Shown here piece after piece: positions 1 to 11,812 of a stretch of DNA of 64,000 nt. Origin of the DNA: Pogona vitticeps (taxonomy: Eukaryota > Chordata > Lepidosauria > Squamata > Agamidae). The notes beneath the pieces are model-generated. The model had not been told where the DNA came from and searched no databases. It saw only the letters and a list, made by a program, of their open reading frames with translations. The DNA lies in the NCBI RefSeq assembly GCF_051106095.1, contig NC_135783.1:184528947-184592946 (forward strand), given 5' to 3'. The translations under genes were made by a program, and so were the position numbers. The number at the start of each line of letters is the position of its first letter. The first letter of the stretch is position 1.

Positions 1-300
1 CTCCCCCCCCCCTCCCCGACGGTCCACCTGCAGCCAGACGAGGAAACGCAGAGACGCCTTCGTGCTCGTTTCGGACGACCCAGCCGGGGATGCCCCCTTC
101 CTGCCCTGAGACCCTCCCGAGACGGCGCCCCAAAAACAACCGAGTCCGGAGTTCGGCATCGTGTCTGACGGTCAAGGGTGGGCGGTCGAAACAGGTGCCG
201 TTCCTAGATAGACGGCTGGCTGCCCGTCCTAGAGGTGATGGGAGTTGTAGTCCGGAGATAGGTGGAGGACCCCCTGCTGCCTCTCCTTGTGGATGAGAAT
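1..300. promoter_or_regulatory. CpG-rich flank, probably 5' region of TYW5
   Basis: The first 300 bases are GC-rich with many CpG dinucleotides, unlike the AT-rich DNA that follows. The segment lies about 1.1 kb upstream of the first recognisable TYW5 exon. I looked for a coding exon resembling the TYW5 amino terminus and ending in phase 0 and did not find one, so coding exon 1 probably lies left of base 1. The function as promoter flank or first-intron CpG island is inferred from composition and position. Confidence 0.45.
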
Positions 301-1383
301 GCTAGGTTCTGGATTTATTTATTTTAATGGAAGGGTGTGTGTGTGTGTCAGGATTTAGTGATCCTAAATAGCCACCCTTAGAGAGTAATGCATGTTTTGA
401 TTTAGTCTGCAGAGGGGGACCCTAGGTTTCTGACTCAAAAATCCATCCTGGGTTGCTCCTTTAGTACTTGTAGATTTGTGTTTTCTATTTCCATCAAATA
501 AGGTCTGTGGGAACAAATTTCTAGTACTGTACTTATAGCTGAGAAGACTAGAGTGCAAATGGCCACTTACTGTGCTTATAGCTGTCCCCTATCTACCACA
601 TGGAAAAAGAGCTGTTCATGGATATCTTCAGACAATATCATTATTGTGAGGAAAAATACTAGAGAAAATGATTGTTACAGTTTCTTTTTTTCTTGCATTA
701 ACTTCCACTTCTGAGCAAATTTCAAACTGGTTTTTCAGATGTTCTTTCTTAATACTGTAATTGGATCCCCTGCTTACTTATCTGCCAGCTTTGCTTGCTG
801 TCTTTCCACTGTACTTTACTATGTAGAGATGTTAAGTCTTGAGGCCAGCTGTGATTTGGAACTCTTAAGGCTAAGGCTAAGCCTGCTGTCCTGTAAGTGC
901 TTCCCTGGGAACAAGGTTCTGTTCAGTCTAGTGGGACCTGCTTCCAAGCCTGCATGCTTAGAATTGGGCTATACAAGTCTACAAATTCATTAATTCATCA
1001 GATATAGGCAAATGACAATTTTTTCCTCAATTTCTTGTTGCCGGGACAGAACAGGAACGGGTAATAGATAGGAATTAAAACGTGCATCACAGGGTACTTT
1101 GTTAGAAAATCCCTAAAACTACAATCTAAACTGTTCAGATTGACACTAATCTAATAAAGTATCTTGAAGTGGGTTCTCCATTTAATACATATGTACATTT
1201 TGAAATACAGTACATGTTTGCGCATTTCCATTGAGTGCTATCTTTACACTAGTTCGTCCTACAGTTTGTCACAACTGTTTGTACTTTGTTTATGCTGATG
1301 GGAGGAAAAGCTGGTAAAATAGCAGCCAAATAATATGTTGTGCAGTAATTCTGTTTGTTTGTTTGTTTTCTTCTCATTCTCAG

Positions 1384-1538
1384 AGAAAGCCTGCAGTGTT
1401 AAAAGGAATTGATTTGGGCCCCTGCATGACCAAATGGACAGTGGATTACCTCAGTCAAGTAACAGGAAATAAAGAAGTAAAGGTTCATGTGTCCACTGTG
1501 CCACAGATGGATTTCCTCAAAAAGAATTTTGTATATAG
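1384..1538 (+). CDS. TYW5: TYW5 coding exon 2
   Basis: The exon starts in phase 0 after a CAG acceptor with Arg-Lys-Pro and ends two bases into an Arg codon before GTATTT. It encodes the conserved GIDLGPC and WTVDYLSQV segments at the amino-terminal side of the JmjC fold. Confidence 0.95.
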
Positions 1539-4500
1539 GTATTTCATTTCACGCCTTACTCTGTAGAGCAATGCTTCCCAACTCTGGATCCCCAGATGGA
1601 CTGCAGCTCCCAGAAATTCTGGCCAGCACAGCTAGTGGTGAAGGCTTCTGGGAGTTTTAGTCCAAGAATTTCTGGGGACCCAAAGTTGGGAACCACTGAA
1701 CTAGAGGTATGGGGGAAGAAGGAAAATGATAAGAGAATAAGTTACTTACTTAAAAGTCTTACTCCATGCTCTACATTTTAGAGACTTATTGACTGATGTT
1801 TTGTATAATATTAATATCTGGCAATTACACCCAATTGCACCTCTCTCTCTCTCTCTCTCTCTCTAACTTTTATTTTATGCTCCCTTGAATTTGGGATATT
1901 TTTCAAATTCTGAATTTGCACAGATTTATGAATTAGCGCTTTTTGTTTGAATCTCTCATGTTTTTTGAAGGTTACACTTTGCAGATTTTTCCTGAATTGT
2001 TGGAACTGCTTTTTAAAACCCAGTCGGCACATTCTTTTCTCTTGTTCCTTCATACAAAGACCTATTTGTTCTTCTGTGGCTGTGAATAATTATGCCCCTT
2101 TTACCAGTGAACTGAACAGGATGATGTAATCACCAAAATCCAGTTTGCCCAATTGTCTATTATCACTTGCCTGTGAAATTTCTCCACTCTTAACACTGAT
2201 CCTTTTCTCGCAGTCCAGCCAGTGACCCATTCACACATGAGAAGGAACATAAAGGGCTTGGGGTTCCTGTTCAGACTGATCAGCGTCAAGGAACATGAAA
2301 GCATTTATGTAATGCCACTGGCATAAACGAAGACCACAAATTGGGTGCTTGTAATTAGTTCCAATGCAGTCAGTAGGCCTAGTGACCAAATCCTTGGAAG
2401 TAGGCCCAGTAAGATTCAGGGTGACATACTACTTTATAATAGCATGACTGAGTCATTAAGAACCAAAAATTTACCGTAAGTACAATATAAGCAGTCAAGC
2501 AATTCTCTGCTTACATGTAAACTGACCTTAAGTAACATCCAGTGATGTCAGCAAGATTAAATGGAAATACAATGTTTCCAGTGTTTTGTGGTGATTATTG
2601 GCATGGTGCCAAAATTCCCCATCAGAGTAAAAGATCCACACTGAAAATCTAAACATTTAAATTTCAGAACATTGCCTTTTGACGTATTTGTGAGAAGAGC
2701 AGCTGAAGCCAAACATGCAGAGTTCTTTATTTCAGAGGTATGTGTATGAATTATTAACTAATTACGTTAAAATTTGGCTCCAGGGGTGCGGGCAGTGGGG
2801 ACACAGCTGTAATTGAAGGTAGCATAAATTAGAGATTTAAAATTAAATAACTTAAATAAGAGCTACGTGATGCTGACAGTCCCATGCATGTTTCTATTGG
2901 TATGAATCCTGCGTTCCGCAGTCATAACATTTAGAGATGGTGGGAGTCCTGGTGTAGCTCATCTGGGAGGCACCACATTAGGGAGGCCTGGGTTAATCAA
3001 TCCAGTTTATGACAAGGAATAGGCAAGGAATAGATTGCATTGCTTAGTGCAACATGTGCCCTCACAATGTAAGTGAACCTGCATATATTTTAAAGACTGA
3101 TAAACTCTCTGGTATCTCAAAAGGATCAGCAACACAGCTGAGAAACCTCTGGCAGAGACTGACTGATACACTATAAGCACTTTCCAGTGTTCAGGCTGTT
3201 CTTTGAAGCTCATGGGGAAGTTAGGAAAGAGTGGGAAATTATCAGCCGGCTTGATTAGGTTTTACTCTGTTCTTGTTTTGCCTTGACTCTCTGGCCCCAG
3301 ACTTCAGGACTGCACTGGCTTCAAATCTAAATTAGTGAGTAATCATCCATCACTTTGCTTCTGGAGTTTCTTCATGCTGAGCCATATTTTTGTTGTTTCT
3401 TCATAGTTCAGTTTGTTCACAATGATGGAAGAACTGTTGCCAGCAAATCAGGTGGAAATTGACAAGCTATTTGGTTCACGGAAGTGCCAGTGTTTGGCAG
3501 CCTTAATAAGACAAGTGTGTGCAGTGAATCCTTTGCATGTTTGTTTTTCAGGATGAGAAATACTATTTGCGATCCCTGGGAGAAGACCCACGAAAGGTGT
3601 GTAACTTAAAGGCTCGTCTTAAAAGTGTGCCACTTTGTTGCTTTGCAGTCCGAAGTGCAACTCATCCGAGCATAGGCCTTCGTGTTTGTTTTTTTGAAAA
3701 TGTAAGCCTAAGTGGAAGGCAAGACACAACATGAATCTAATATGAGAGAAGCATTCTCTCAGCCCTCTTTGATTTGGCGCAGATGATTGGAGTGTTCAGG
3801 ATGGATGAACCTGTAAGCTTTCCTTCTCATTTTTTAAAAAATCTCTATTAATGAAAAGATATACAGTGGTGCCTCGCATAACGTTTTTAATTGGTTCCAA
3901 AAAAAAAACGTTATGTGAAACATCGTTATGCGAAACACCATTTCCCATAGAGATGCATTGGAAACCGGTTAATCCGTTCCAATAGGCACGGATTGCCGTC
4001 CTTAAGCGAAAAAACCCATAGGAAACATCGTTAAACGATACAATGTATCCTCCATTGGAATGTATTGTAGCTGACTCAATACATTTCAATGGCTTTGCGA
4101 AGTCAATTTTTGCAAAATTAAGTGTGTCATAAAAGGGTCAAAAATGGTTTTAAATGCTTGGATTAGCTTCTGCACCCTCTAAAACGGATGCAAAAGTTAA
4201 TTTGGCTTTGATCTGACTTTTCGTTAATTAATGGTGAATTTTTTCCCCCCAACTTTTGACAGCTGTCAAAATCTGACAGCTCCATTATTTCCTATGGGGG
4301 AAGAAAAAATTCACAAAAAATTAATGAAGACTCAGCAACTGTTCTAAATTCTTGGGTTCGTTAGAGGACCCCCTAAGTTGTGTGCAAACCTGATTTGGCG
4401 TTGATCTGAACTTTCGTTAATTTTTTGTAAATTGTTTTCTCCCCCATAGGAAAGCATGGAGCTGTCAGATTTTGACAGGTCCATTGGTTCCTATGGGCCA

Positions 4501-7500
4501 AAAAACAAAAATTCACAAAAAATTAACGAAAAGTTAGATCAACGCCAAATTAAGTATGCACACATTTTAGAAGGTGCACTAATGATTCCAAGCATTTAAA
4601 ACTGTTTTTCAACATGTTAAGACACTTTTGTAATTGAAAAAATGAACATCGTTAAGTGAAGCAGGGGACCTAAAACAAAAAACGTTAAGCGAAGCATGGT
4701 CCCAAAAACGCTATGCGAAAATCGCCCATAGGGAAAAACGTTATACGAAGCACAATCTGACTCTGAAAAAATAAACGTTAAGCGAAAAAAACGTTAAACG
4801 AAGCAAACGTTATGCGAGGCACCACTGTATGATGATTTTTAAAAGTAAGGTGACGCCTCTTACACCTCTTCCCTGGCCAAAATCATCACGTATCTATTTA
4901 CAGTATGGAAAGGATCGCCACAAATATGGTTGCATACAGATTCTAAGAGCCTTCTGCCTAGATCAAGGATGGGCAGGATGTAACCTGTGGCCTGCCTATG
5001 TCTGCACAGGTGCGTTTTTTGGCCCTTTCAGCTCACCCCCCTCCCCGGGTCCTCAAAAATGCGTGGAGGGAAGGAAAAATATTTTTGCTTATAGAGTCCT
5101 GTTTTGCCTCTAGACTCTAGTAATCTTTATAGAATGCAACAAACAGTCTTTATAGAATATAACAGATTTTTTAAAAAGTTCAAAATTAAATACGTAAATT
5201 AAGGAGTGCAGTCCTTAGCCTGGTAGTAAATCTGAAAAATGCTCTTTGCCATGCTGAAGTTATCAGTCCTCCTGATCTGAAGGGATCGATGAACGTGTTT
5301 CACTGTCTCCTGCATTCAAAGTCCATTCAGTTCTTTTCAATCTCAACTTCCTTCTAACCAGAATAAGAAGAAATTTATGAATTTTGGATGTTCTCACCAA
5401 AAACAAACTCAGTTACATTTTTTTTCATCCCCCTTGTTTGTTCTTAAGACGAAGGAGGCAGGAAACTTGATGCCCGAGATGTTTTTCTTACCCTAAAACC
5501 TCCTGATTCATATCGTTCTTGTGGAGGTTTTAAAAATGTGCAAGCTGTGTTAGTAAAAAGAAGTCACCTTTAGAAACATGAGGGTCAACTGGGCTGACTC
5601 TAACCACATACCCCTGCTGCTTCTAACATGCTCATGCCTTTCTTGTCGAAAGAAAATGCCAGTTTCTGAAGAATTTAGAGTTGAAGGTGCACTTTAGAGT
5701 TTTAAAAAAATGCACAAGGTGTTCAAGATAACTGTATGTGTTTACTTCACTGATGCTCCTAGGTATGTTTGAAGAAATCTGGGTGCTGTGACTTGATAAA
5801 TCAGATTATCAGTGGGTTTTAGCTGCCTCATTGACCAACCCATGGTGATTTATGTCTCAAGTACAGAGACAGTAAGAATTACTGACAGAATCTTTCCTTT
5901 TATGCTTCTTATTTGAGAGAGAGGAATGAGGCCATGCTTGTGTGTGTTTGTTGGAACCTGAGGTTTTCCTATTTTTCATTCACCTGATACTACAATAGGA
6001 CCCCCATATCCATATTCAGTTCTGAGGGGGGGCCCCAGTGGATACAGGAAAACATAGTTTATAGCAGTAATATTATAATATCAAATGCTATCTATAGCAT
6101 GGTCTCTGGTCCCCTCTTAGTTAGAAGTATGGGGGGGGGTTCTTTTTATATTTTCACATTGTGGATAAGTGAATCAGCAGATAATAATCCTATGGATAAG
6201 AGGATCCTACTGTATGAGGGAGACATAAATATGGTTTCTTACTGTTTTAGGATATTGCGGATCTCAGGAAACAGTTTCCTCTGCTGGCAGATGATATTCG
6301 GATTCCAGAATATTTTAAAAAAGAGCAACTCTTTTCTACTGTCTTCCGCATAAGCTCAGCAGGATTGCAGCTTTGGACACATTATGATGTAGGTAACCAT
6401 TCGCTTTAATTTGGGGCTGGGGAACCTTTGGGCTTCCAGGTGTTTTTAAGCACCAACTCCCATGAACCCCTATCATTAGTCATGCTGGCTTCTGGGAGCT
6501 GATGTCCGAAATATCTGGAGGCCCAAACCACATTCTCCTGTAATTTAAACATTTTTAAATAGGTAAGGTAAGTTTTATTATGCGGTCATAGACCCGATTA
6601 TACAAACAAAAATACATACAGTGGTGCCTCGCTTAACGATTGCCTCGTTTAGCGATGTTTTCACTTAATGATGGTTTTTTTTAAGAATTCTATGCATCAT
6701 TTAACGATGTTTCCTATGGGCGATTTTCGCTTAGCGATTTCGGGACCATGCTTCGCATAGCGAATGCATTTTTAGGTCCCCTGTTTTGCTTAATGTTTTT
6801 TCAATTTTAAAAGTGTCTTAAAATGTTCAAAAATGTTTTAAATGCTTGGAATCGTTAGTGCACCTTCTAAAAGTTGGGCTCCATTGTTTCCTATGGGGGA
6901 GAAAAAAATTCACAAAAAATTAACGAAGACTCAGAACAAAGCCAAACTAAGTTTGCACACGATTTAGAAGGAGCTCTAACGAACCCAAGCATTTAAAACA
7001 GTTGCTGACTTTTCGTTAATTTATTGTGAATTTTGTCCTCCCCCATAGGAAACAATGGAGCCCAACTTTTGACAGCTCCATTGTTTCCTATGGGGGAGAA
7101 AAAAATTCACAATAAATTAACGAAGACTCAGAAACTGTTTTAAATGCTTGGATTCATTAGAGCACCTTGCAAAACCTGTGCAAACTTAGTTTGGCTTCAT
7201 TCTGAGTCTTCGTTAATTTTTTGTGAATTTTTTTCTCCCCCATAGGAAAGCATGGAGCTGTCAAATTTTGACAGCTGTCTAAAGTTGGTGGGGGGAAAAA
7301 TCAGCAAAAATTAATGAAAAGTCAGATCAAATCCAAATTAAGTTTGCACCCGTTTTAGAAGGTGCACTAACGATTCCAAGCATTTAAAACAGTTTTTGAA
7401 CCTTTTAAGACACACTTAAATTTGCAAAAATGGACATCGCAAAACCATTGAAATGCATTGAATAGGCTTCAATGCATTCCAATGGAGGAAACATTGTATC

Positions 7501-10500
7501 GCTTAACGATGTTTCCTATGGGTTTTTTCGATTAAGGACGGCAATCCGTGCCTATTGGAATGGATTAACCGGTTTTCAATGCATCTCTGTGGGAAAACGC
7601 ATTTCGCTTAACGATGTTTTCCTATAGCGATGTGTTTTTTGGAACCAATTAACATCGTTAAGCGAGGCACCACTGTACATAGAATAAATACATAGTATAG
7701 TATAAAAATCTTGCTATAGTGTTTTGTGAATTCTCATAGCTGAAAATAAAAACTTAGCCACTAATTGTTATTATTTATTGTCTCTAGACAGCAGAAACTT
7801 CAGATAGCCTGTGGGAGGTAGACCAGTACATTAATTTTATTTATTATTTATTAGTTTTATTTATATGCTGCATTTCTCCCAACAAGGGACCCAGTTTACT
7901 CATGATTGAACTGAGATGTTGAATATGTTCATTCCTATATACTGTATTTTTCCATGTATAAAATGACGCTTTTCCCTAAAATTATTACAGGAAAAATTGA
8001 GGGTCATTTTGTACACAGAAGTAAGGAGGGGGGAGGGATGAAAACGCTTTGATCCCTGCTTTCTCCCTCTATGTTTTGCTACAAAAGTGTAGGGAGAAAG
8101 CGATTCCTACTTTGCCCCTAAACTTTTGTTGCAAAAAGCTGCTTTCCCTCTACACTTTCGTTGCAAAAAGTATAGGGAGATGTGAGGCGTCAGCTTTTGG
8201 CTCCATGTTCGGCTCAAAGAAATTGGTGGATTTTTGTTGCTTCAAAACGGGTGAAAGATTTATTGGTGCACTCAACAATAAACAAGTGTCCGTAATATGA
8301 TCTTGAGGCTTTTCTCCTTCTGCCAGCGGGTCCCGAAGGGGTTTCCAGTCTTCAAACAGGAACAGATTTCCACAACTAGTGTTTCATGGTCCCGGGAAAT
8401 CTGAAGGGACCCAGTCTCTTATGGTTTGCCCCATCGAACCTTCCAGCAAGGGCATGGTCTCGTCATCCCTATCGTCATTCCACAGGGTTCGTCTCTCAGG
8501 GTCTCGATTCTCCCAGGGTCCTCCCTGTAACTCTTCCTCCTCATGTCCCTTATTCTCCACTCTAGTCTTTCTATCTCAGCTCTCTCTCCTCTCTCAATCT
8601 CTTCCTCCACTCTCTCACCTCAGCTTCTCCCCAATAAGAGGGTCTGGGTGGAATCTCTCTTCTCCTTCTATAATCAGCCTCCTCCTTAGGCACTCTTAGC
8701 TTCTCCCATAATCCTGTCCAGGGATCCTCCATCCACACCCATTCCCAACTGTGCGGCAACTGCCCTTCCTTCCTTTTTACCTCCCCTGGTCCTTTCTCAA
8801 ACCCCACCCTCTTTTTCCTCTCCTTTCCCGCCTTTTCCTCCTGAACCTCCTCCATCATTATTTTCTGTATCTCTTCACTCAGTTCCTCTATTTCTGTCCC
8901 TTGCTGAGCTTTCTCCATAGGTTCTGGTGCTGGCTGGGGTCTTGCCTGCTTATCCTCGTTGTGGAGGAGGGACAGCTCTCCAGCTAGTGGGGTATCCCTC
9001 TCGCCTACTGTCTGACAGGGGAGAACAGCTTTTTCCAAAGAAAGCGGAGAGCAAAAGCACTTTCCTCGCAAGAAAGCGGAGGGAGAAAAGCAGGAATCAA
9101 AGCGCTTTGATCCCTGCCTTCCCCCTCCACTTTCTTGCGAGGAAAGAGATTTTCGGTTAGAAAAAGAGGGGGTGTCTTATACACGGAAAAATACGGTAAG
9201 CTACATTCTAAAATGATGAGCGCCAAGGTCTCAGTAATTTGTATCCCACAGGGAAAGAACCTTTCACCGTGTGGTATGTTATTAAAACACCATTTTAAAA
9301 GGGGTGAGGAAAAACAATTAAAGCTAGCCCTTGAAAAGGCAAAGTGATATCTCGGTACTATAATTTGGTTTAGGTAGTTAGCTGGCTTGGGGAAGTTAAA
9401 ATTTACGCCAAAACACAATGGTGAACAAGTCCTGTCTGCACAAGCTAGGGAGTACTGAAGGTCTATATCTTTAATATGTTGAATAAGTATTGGCTTAATG
9501 CTGTCTTGAGGCTGTCTCAGTAAAGTAGTTCGCCTCAAAATCCTTTGCAGCAGGGAGGATAGAATGGAGTAAATTGCCTACTTTACTGTCAGCACTACAG
9601 TCGTTGTTGGTGCATATGCGTGCTGTGATGGGGGTGAGGGGGTATGCCTGTTTGATAGCTGTTGGCATGTGGATGTGTCCAGGAGAGAGATGTGGAAGAA
9701 GCACACCTGCCCCAAACTTAACGTTGCTGAACATCCTGTGTCTCCCTCTACCACTTACCCAGGTATGAAGCGGAGAGACTGACTGGTAAGACAATACGAT
9801 TTTCAGAACAACAGAAGGACTGTTAACTCTCTTTTTAATTGCTCATTGAGTAGAGCTGCAATCATTCTGGAATTTGTCTCAGTCACATCCCAAACCATAC
9901 TTCTCATTTTCATATTTGCAGGTAATGGATAACTTCTTAATTCAGGTGACAGGGAAAAAACGGGTTGTCCTGTACAGTCCCCGCGATGTGCCATATTTGT
10001 ATTTATCAGGTATGTAGATGTTGTATTTGTGTGTATGTGTCATCACTTTCTATTTACATTCTGACATAAATGTGGAAAAAAATTATACTTTGTTTACATT
10101 GTGCATCATTTGATCCCACGTCATCATTTCCCAAAAACATTTTTAAAAACCACACATTTTGGAGCCCCTTCCTTGTAGGGCAGTTTTTCCAACCTCTTTC
10201 ATCATTTTCACCTTTTCTTAACTTGCGTTGTCTGTAGTCTTCTAGCAGGATCCCCAGAACAGTCAAGTTGTATTTTTGATTATTATTTGATCCCCTGCCT
10301 AATAATCCTAAGTGTGTGGTTGCCTTTCATGGCTGCCATGCACTGGATCAAGGTATTTATTGAATTCTCCAGCATGACCTTTAAAATTCTTTACCTGATT
10401 AGCCAGTGCCACCTGAGACCTCATCTGCACTTACGTATGTGAAGTTATTTCCACCAATATGTTTCCCTTGTTTTTAATTTGTTGCCTTACTTTTTAGAAA

Positions 10501-11811
10501 CCCCTTGGAGTTCTTCAAAACTGCAATCTGAAATAACTTCATGTTATCGGCAAACATTAAACTTTACTAATCATAGCCTGTTCTGTACCATGTATGAATG
10601 AACTGAAAACCACCAATCTCAACTTGGGTTGCTTAGGGAATATCTGGCCAGTGTCTACCAGATGATTCCAATCCATGTACTTGTTGACATTTCCAAAGAG
10701 AGCTTTTGGCTGGCATTTTAAAATAAGACTAAAGGCTAAATAAGACAAGAGCCAACAAATTCGAAAGATGAATGAGCCCTAGATTACCATTACAGAATTT
10801 ATGCTAATTTGTTGTCAAAAGACATGTTCTTGGTCATGTTGTTTAAGAATGCTTTTCATCAATTTTTTTACACAACATGCCAATTTTTTGCATGCCTTTG
10901 GGAAAAAAAGCTGTGCTACACAGTACTGTAGAGCGTAGCACACTCTATTTTAACTGGATACACAGCTTTTAGGTATTCCTACTTTAAAAAGCAAAACAGA
11001 AAACATAGTTAAGTGAGACAGACCCAGACTTCCACTCATTGGGTATTAGTGAGGTAACTCAATGGAAAATAATTTGTGAGGCACAATTTCCCGGAGACCA
11101 TTTGACAGGATATAAGTAGGTCTATTGCAAGCAACCTTGAACTTTGCAGATGTTGTCATGTAGGATTTTGTTTCTGTGCACACACACTTCCCCTGCCTTC
11201 TAGAAAGCCTGAATAGTTGTATTTTGGCTGTTGCAATGCTTCTTAACAGAAACAGTAATGTCGGCTGTGCCTTGCCTCTTCATTAGGCACAAAATCAGAG
11301 GTGTTAGATGTGGACATGCCAGATTTGAAGAAATATCCTCTGTTCATCAGGGCCAGACGTTATGAATGCCAGCTGGAAGCAGGAGATGTCTTGTTTATTC
11401 CAGGTAAGAAGATGCACAAGTATCTTTGAGTGTTTTCTTTAACCACCCAAAATCTACCCCTGCCAATGACATCATTGTCCTTCTGCAGGTACAACATATG
11501 GAACAGGACTTTGTCCAGTATTTCTAAGGCTTGTTTTCTTCTTCCTTTAAATAGCTTTGTGGTTCCATAGTGTGATTTCTGAGGAATTTGGAGTTGGAGT
11601 CAATGTGTTCTGGAAACATCTTCCTTCTGATTCTTACGATAAGACGGACACTTATGGAAACAAAGATCTTGCTGCAGCCTCAAGAGCAGTACAGATTTTG
11701 GACAGAGCGTTGAAAACTCTGGAAGAACTCCCTGAGGAATACAGAGACTTTTATGGCCGGAGGATGGTTTTACGCATCCAACAGAAAACATATAGCAGCA
11801 ATTATGAATAA
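1384..11811 (+). CDS. TYW5: TYW5, tRNA wybutosine-synthesizing JmjC hydroxylase (gene span, exons 2-8)
   Basis: TYW5 is an Fe(II)/2-oxoglutarate-dependent JmjC-type hydroxylase that hydroxylates the wybutosine side chain at position 37 of tRNA-Phe. Seven coding exons are visible: 1384-1538, 2668-2737, 3552-3596, 6251-6388, 9922-10009, 11287-11403 and 11555-11811. Joined with consensus GT/AG sites they encode 289 residues with no frame conflict. Adding the 26 residues of human exon 1 gives 315, the human length, and in that numbering the iron ligands fall at H160 and D162 (WTHYD, exon 5) and H235 (LWFHS, exon 8), as known for human TYW5. Other recognisable blocks are [33 protein letters not shown] and EFGVGVN. 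The gene is tail to tail with C2orf69. Introns contain Tigger-like, hAT-like and other MITEs. The identification is firm; only the first exon is missing. Confidence 0.97.
1569..1698. mobile_element. Short palindromic hAT-like MITE
   Basis: An approximately 130-bp element whose right end reads GTTGGGAACCACTG and whose left end is an imperfect complement. It contains the paired blocks CTGCAGCTCCCAGAA and TTCTGGGAGTTTTAGTCC. The same family recurs at 15088-15208 and 43380-43512, with diverged relatives near 6405-6540, 26545-26675, 39590-39700 and 43540-43640. Confidence 0.6.
1841..1864. repeat. (CT)n microsatellite
   Basis: A pure CT run in the TYW5 intron after exon 2. Confidence 0.9.
2668..2737 (+). 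CDS. TYW5: TYW5 coding exon 3
   Basis: This 70-base exon completes the split Arg codon and encodes [16 protein letters not shown] followed by AEFFISE. It lies between a TTTCAG acceptor and a GTATGT donor and ends in phase 0. Confidence 0.94.
3552..3596 (+). CDS. TYW5: TYW5 coding exon 4 (45 nt)
   Basis: This is a 15-codon exon encoding [15 protein letters not shown], identical to the human segment as I recall it. It is bounded by TTTTCAG and GTGTGT and is phase 0 on both sides. Confidence 0.95.
3864..4827 (+). mobile_element. Tigger-like MITE, long form, copy A (TYW5 intron)
   Basis: Terminal inverted repeats starting CAGTGGTGCCTCGC and ending GCGAGGCACCACTG are flanked by a TA target duplication, as in the pogo/Tigger branch of Tc1/mariner. 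The 964-bp body holds repeated modules resembling CCTATGGGGGAAGAAAAA and AATTAACGAA in both orientations. No transposase is present. It has the opposite orientation to copy B at 6619-7675. Confidence 0.85.
5993..6212. mobile_element. Short Tigger-like MITE before TYW5 exon 5
   Basis: Imperfect inverted ends (CAATAGGACCCCCATATCC and the complement of GGATAAGAGGATCCTACTG) are flanked by TA on both sides. The termini resemble the mammalian Tigger group whose ends read like TATCC-rich hairpins. The right end lies 38 bases before exon 5. Confidence 0.55.
6251..6388 (+). CDS. TYW5: TYW5 coding exon 5, carries H160 and D162
   Basis: This 138-base exon (46 codons, phase 0 at both ends) runs from [10 protein letters not shown] to LQLWTHYD and carries the HxD pair of the iron site. 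The acceptor is TTTTAG. The donor is GTAGGT directly after the Asp codon; the competing GTAACC four bases on would break the frame. It is flanked by two inverted copies of one transposon family (3864-4827 and 6619-7675). Confidence 0.95.
6619..7675 (-). mobile_element. Tigger-like MITE, long form, copy B (inverted relative to copy A)
   Basis: Same inverted termini and TA duplication as copy A. Its right end, with GGACGGCAATCCGTGCCTAT, is the reverse complement of the left end of copy A, and its left end matches the reverse complement of the right end of copy A. It begins 230 bases after TYW5 exon 5. Confidence 0.85.
7942..9196. mobile_element. MITE with TGTATTTTTCC ends and a foreign central insert
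   Basis: The left end CTGTATTTTTCCATGTATAA and the right end TTATACACGGAAAAATACGG are inverted repeats flanked by TA. The outer arms (7942 to about 8210 and about 9015 to 9196) share AAGCG/CTTTGATCCCTGC modules in both orientations. The centre, about 8215-9010, is unrelated in composition and coding-like on the minus strand. The same TIR family recurs at 20860-21582. The superfamily is not assigned; TA flanks suggest Tc1/mariner. Confidence 0.6.
8419..9010 (-). pseudogene. Coding-like Glu/Arg-rich fragment inside a MITE, unassigned
   Basis: On the minus strand an open stretch from 9071 to 8571 encodes a highly charged segment (for example [16 protein letters not shown], then [20 protein letters not shown] and [14 protein letters not shown]), with a similar charged stretch continuing to about 8419. 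Predicted character is coiled coil. It resembles the charged part of a retroelement Gag protein, but I cannot name a family. It does not fit the surrounding MITE and was probably carried in or inserted later. It is treated here as a broken remnant. Confidence 0.35.
9922..10009 (+). CDS. TYW5: TYW5 coding exon 6
   Basis: The exon encodes [17 protein letters not shown] and [12 protein letters not shown], ending one base into a Gly codon. The acceptor is TTTGCAG and the donor GTATGT. Confidence 0.95.
11287..11403 (+). CDS. TYW5: TYW5 coding exon 7
   Basis: The exon completes the Gly codon and encodes [17 protein letters not shown] through [16 protein letters not shown], ending one base into an Ala codon before GTAAGA. 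Confidence 0.95.
11555..11811 (+). CDS. TYW5: TYW5 terminal coding exon 8, carries H235
   Basis: The exon begins after AATAG with [15 protein letters not shown], which includes the third iron ligand, and runs to a TAA stop. The last residues, SSNYE, are close to the human carboxy terminus. The stop codon lies inside an AATAAA hexamer. Confidence 0.96.
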
Positions 11812-11812
11812 A
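11807..11812 (+). terminator. AATAAA hexamer overlapping the TYW5 stop codon
   Basis: A canonical AATAAA overlaps the TAA stop. If used, it would give a 3' UTR of only about 15-25 bases. Use is not shown by the sequence, and longer 3' UTRs into the following approximately 200 bases are equally possible. Confidence 0.3.

Noticed and set aside
90-296. Short open frame in the GC-rich first 300 bases as TYW5 exon 1
   Set aside because: It can be spliced in phase at an AACAG/GTGCC site, but its residues bear no resemblance to the TYW5 amino terminus. Open frames are common in GC-rich DNA.
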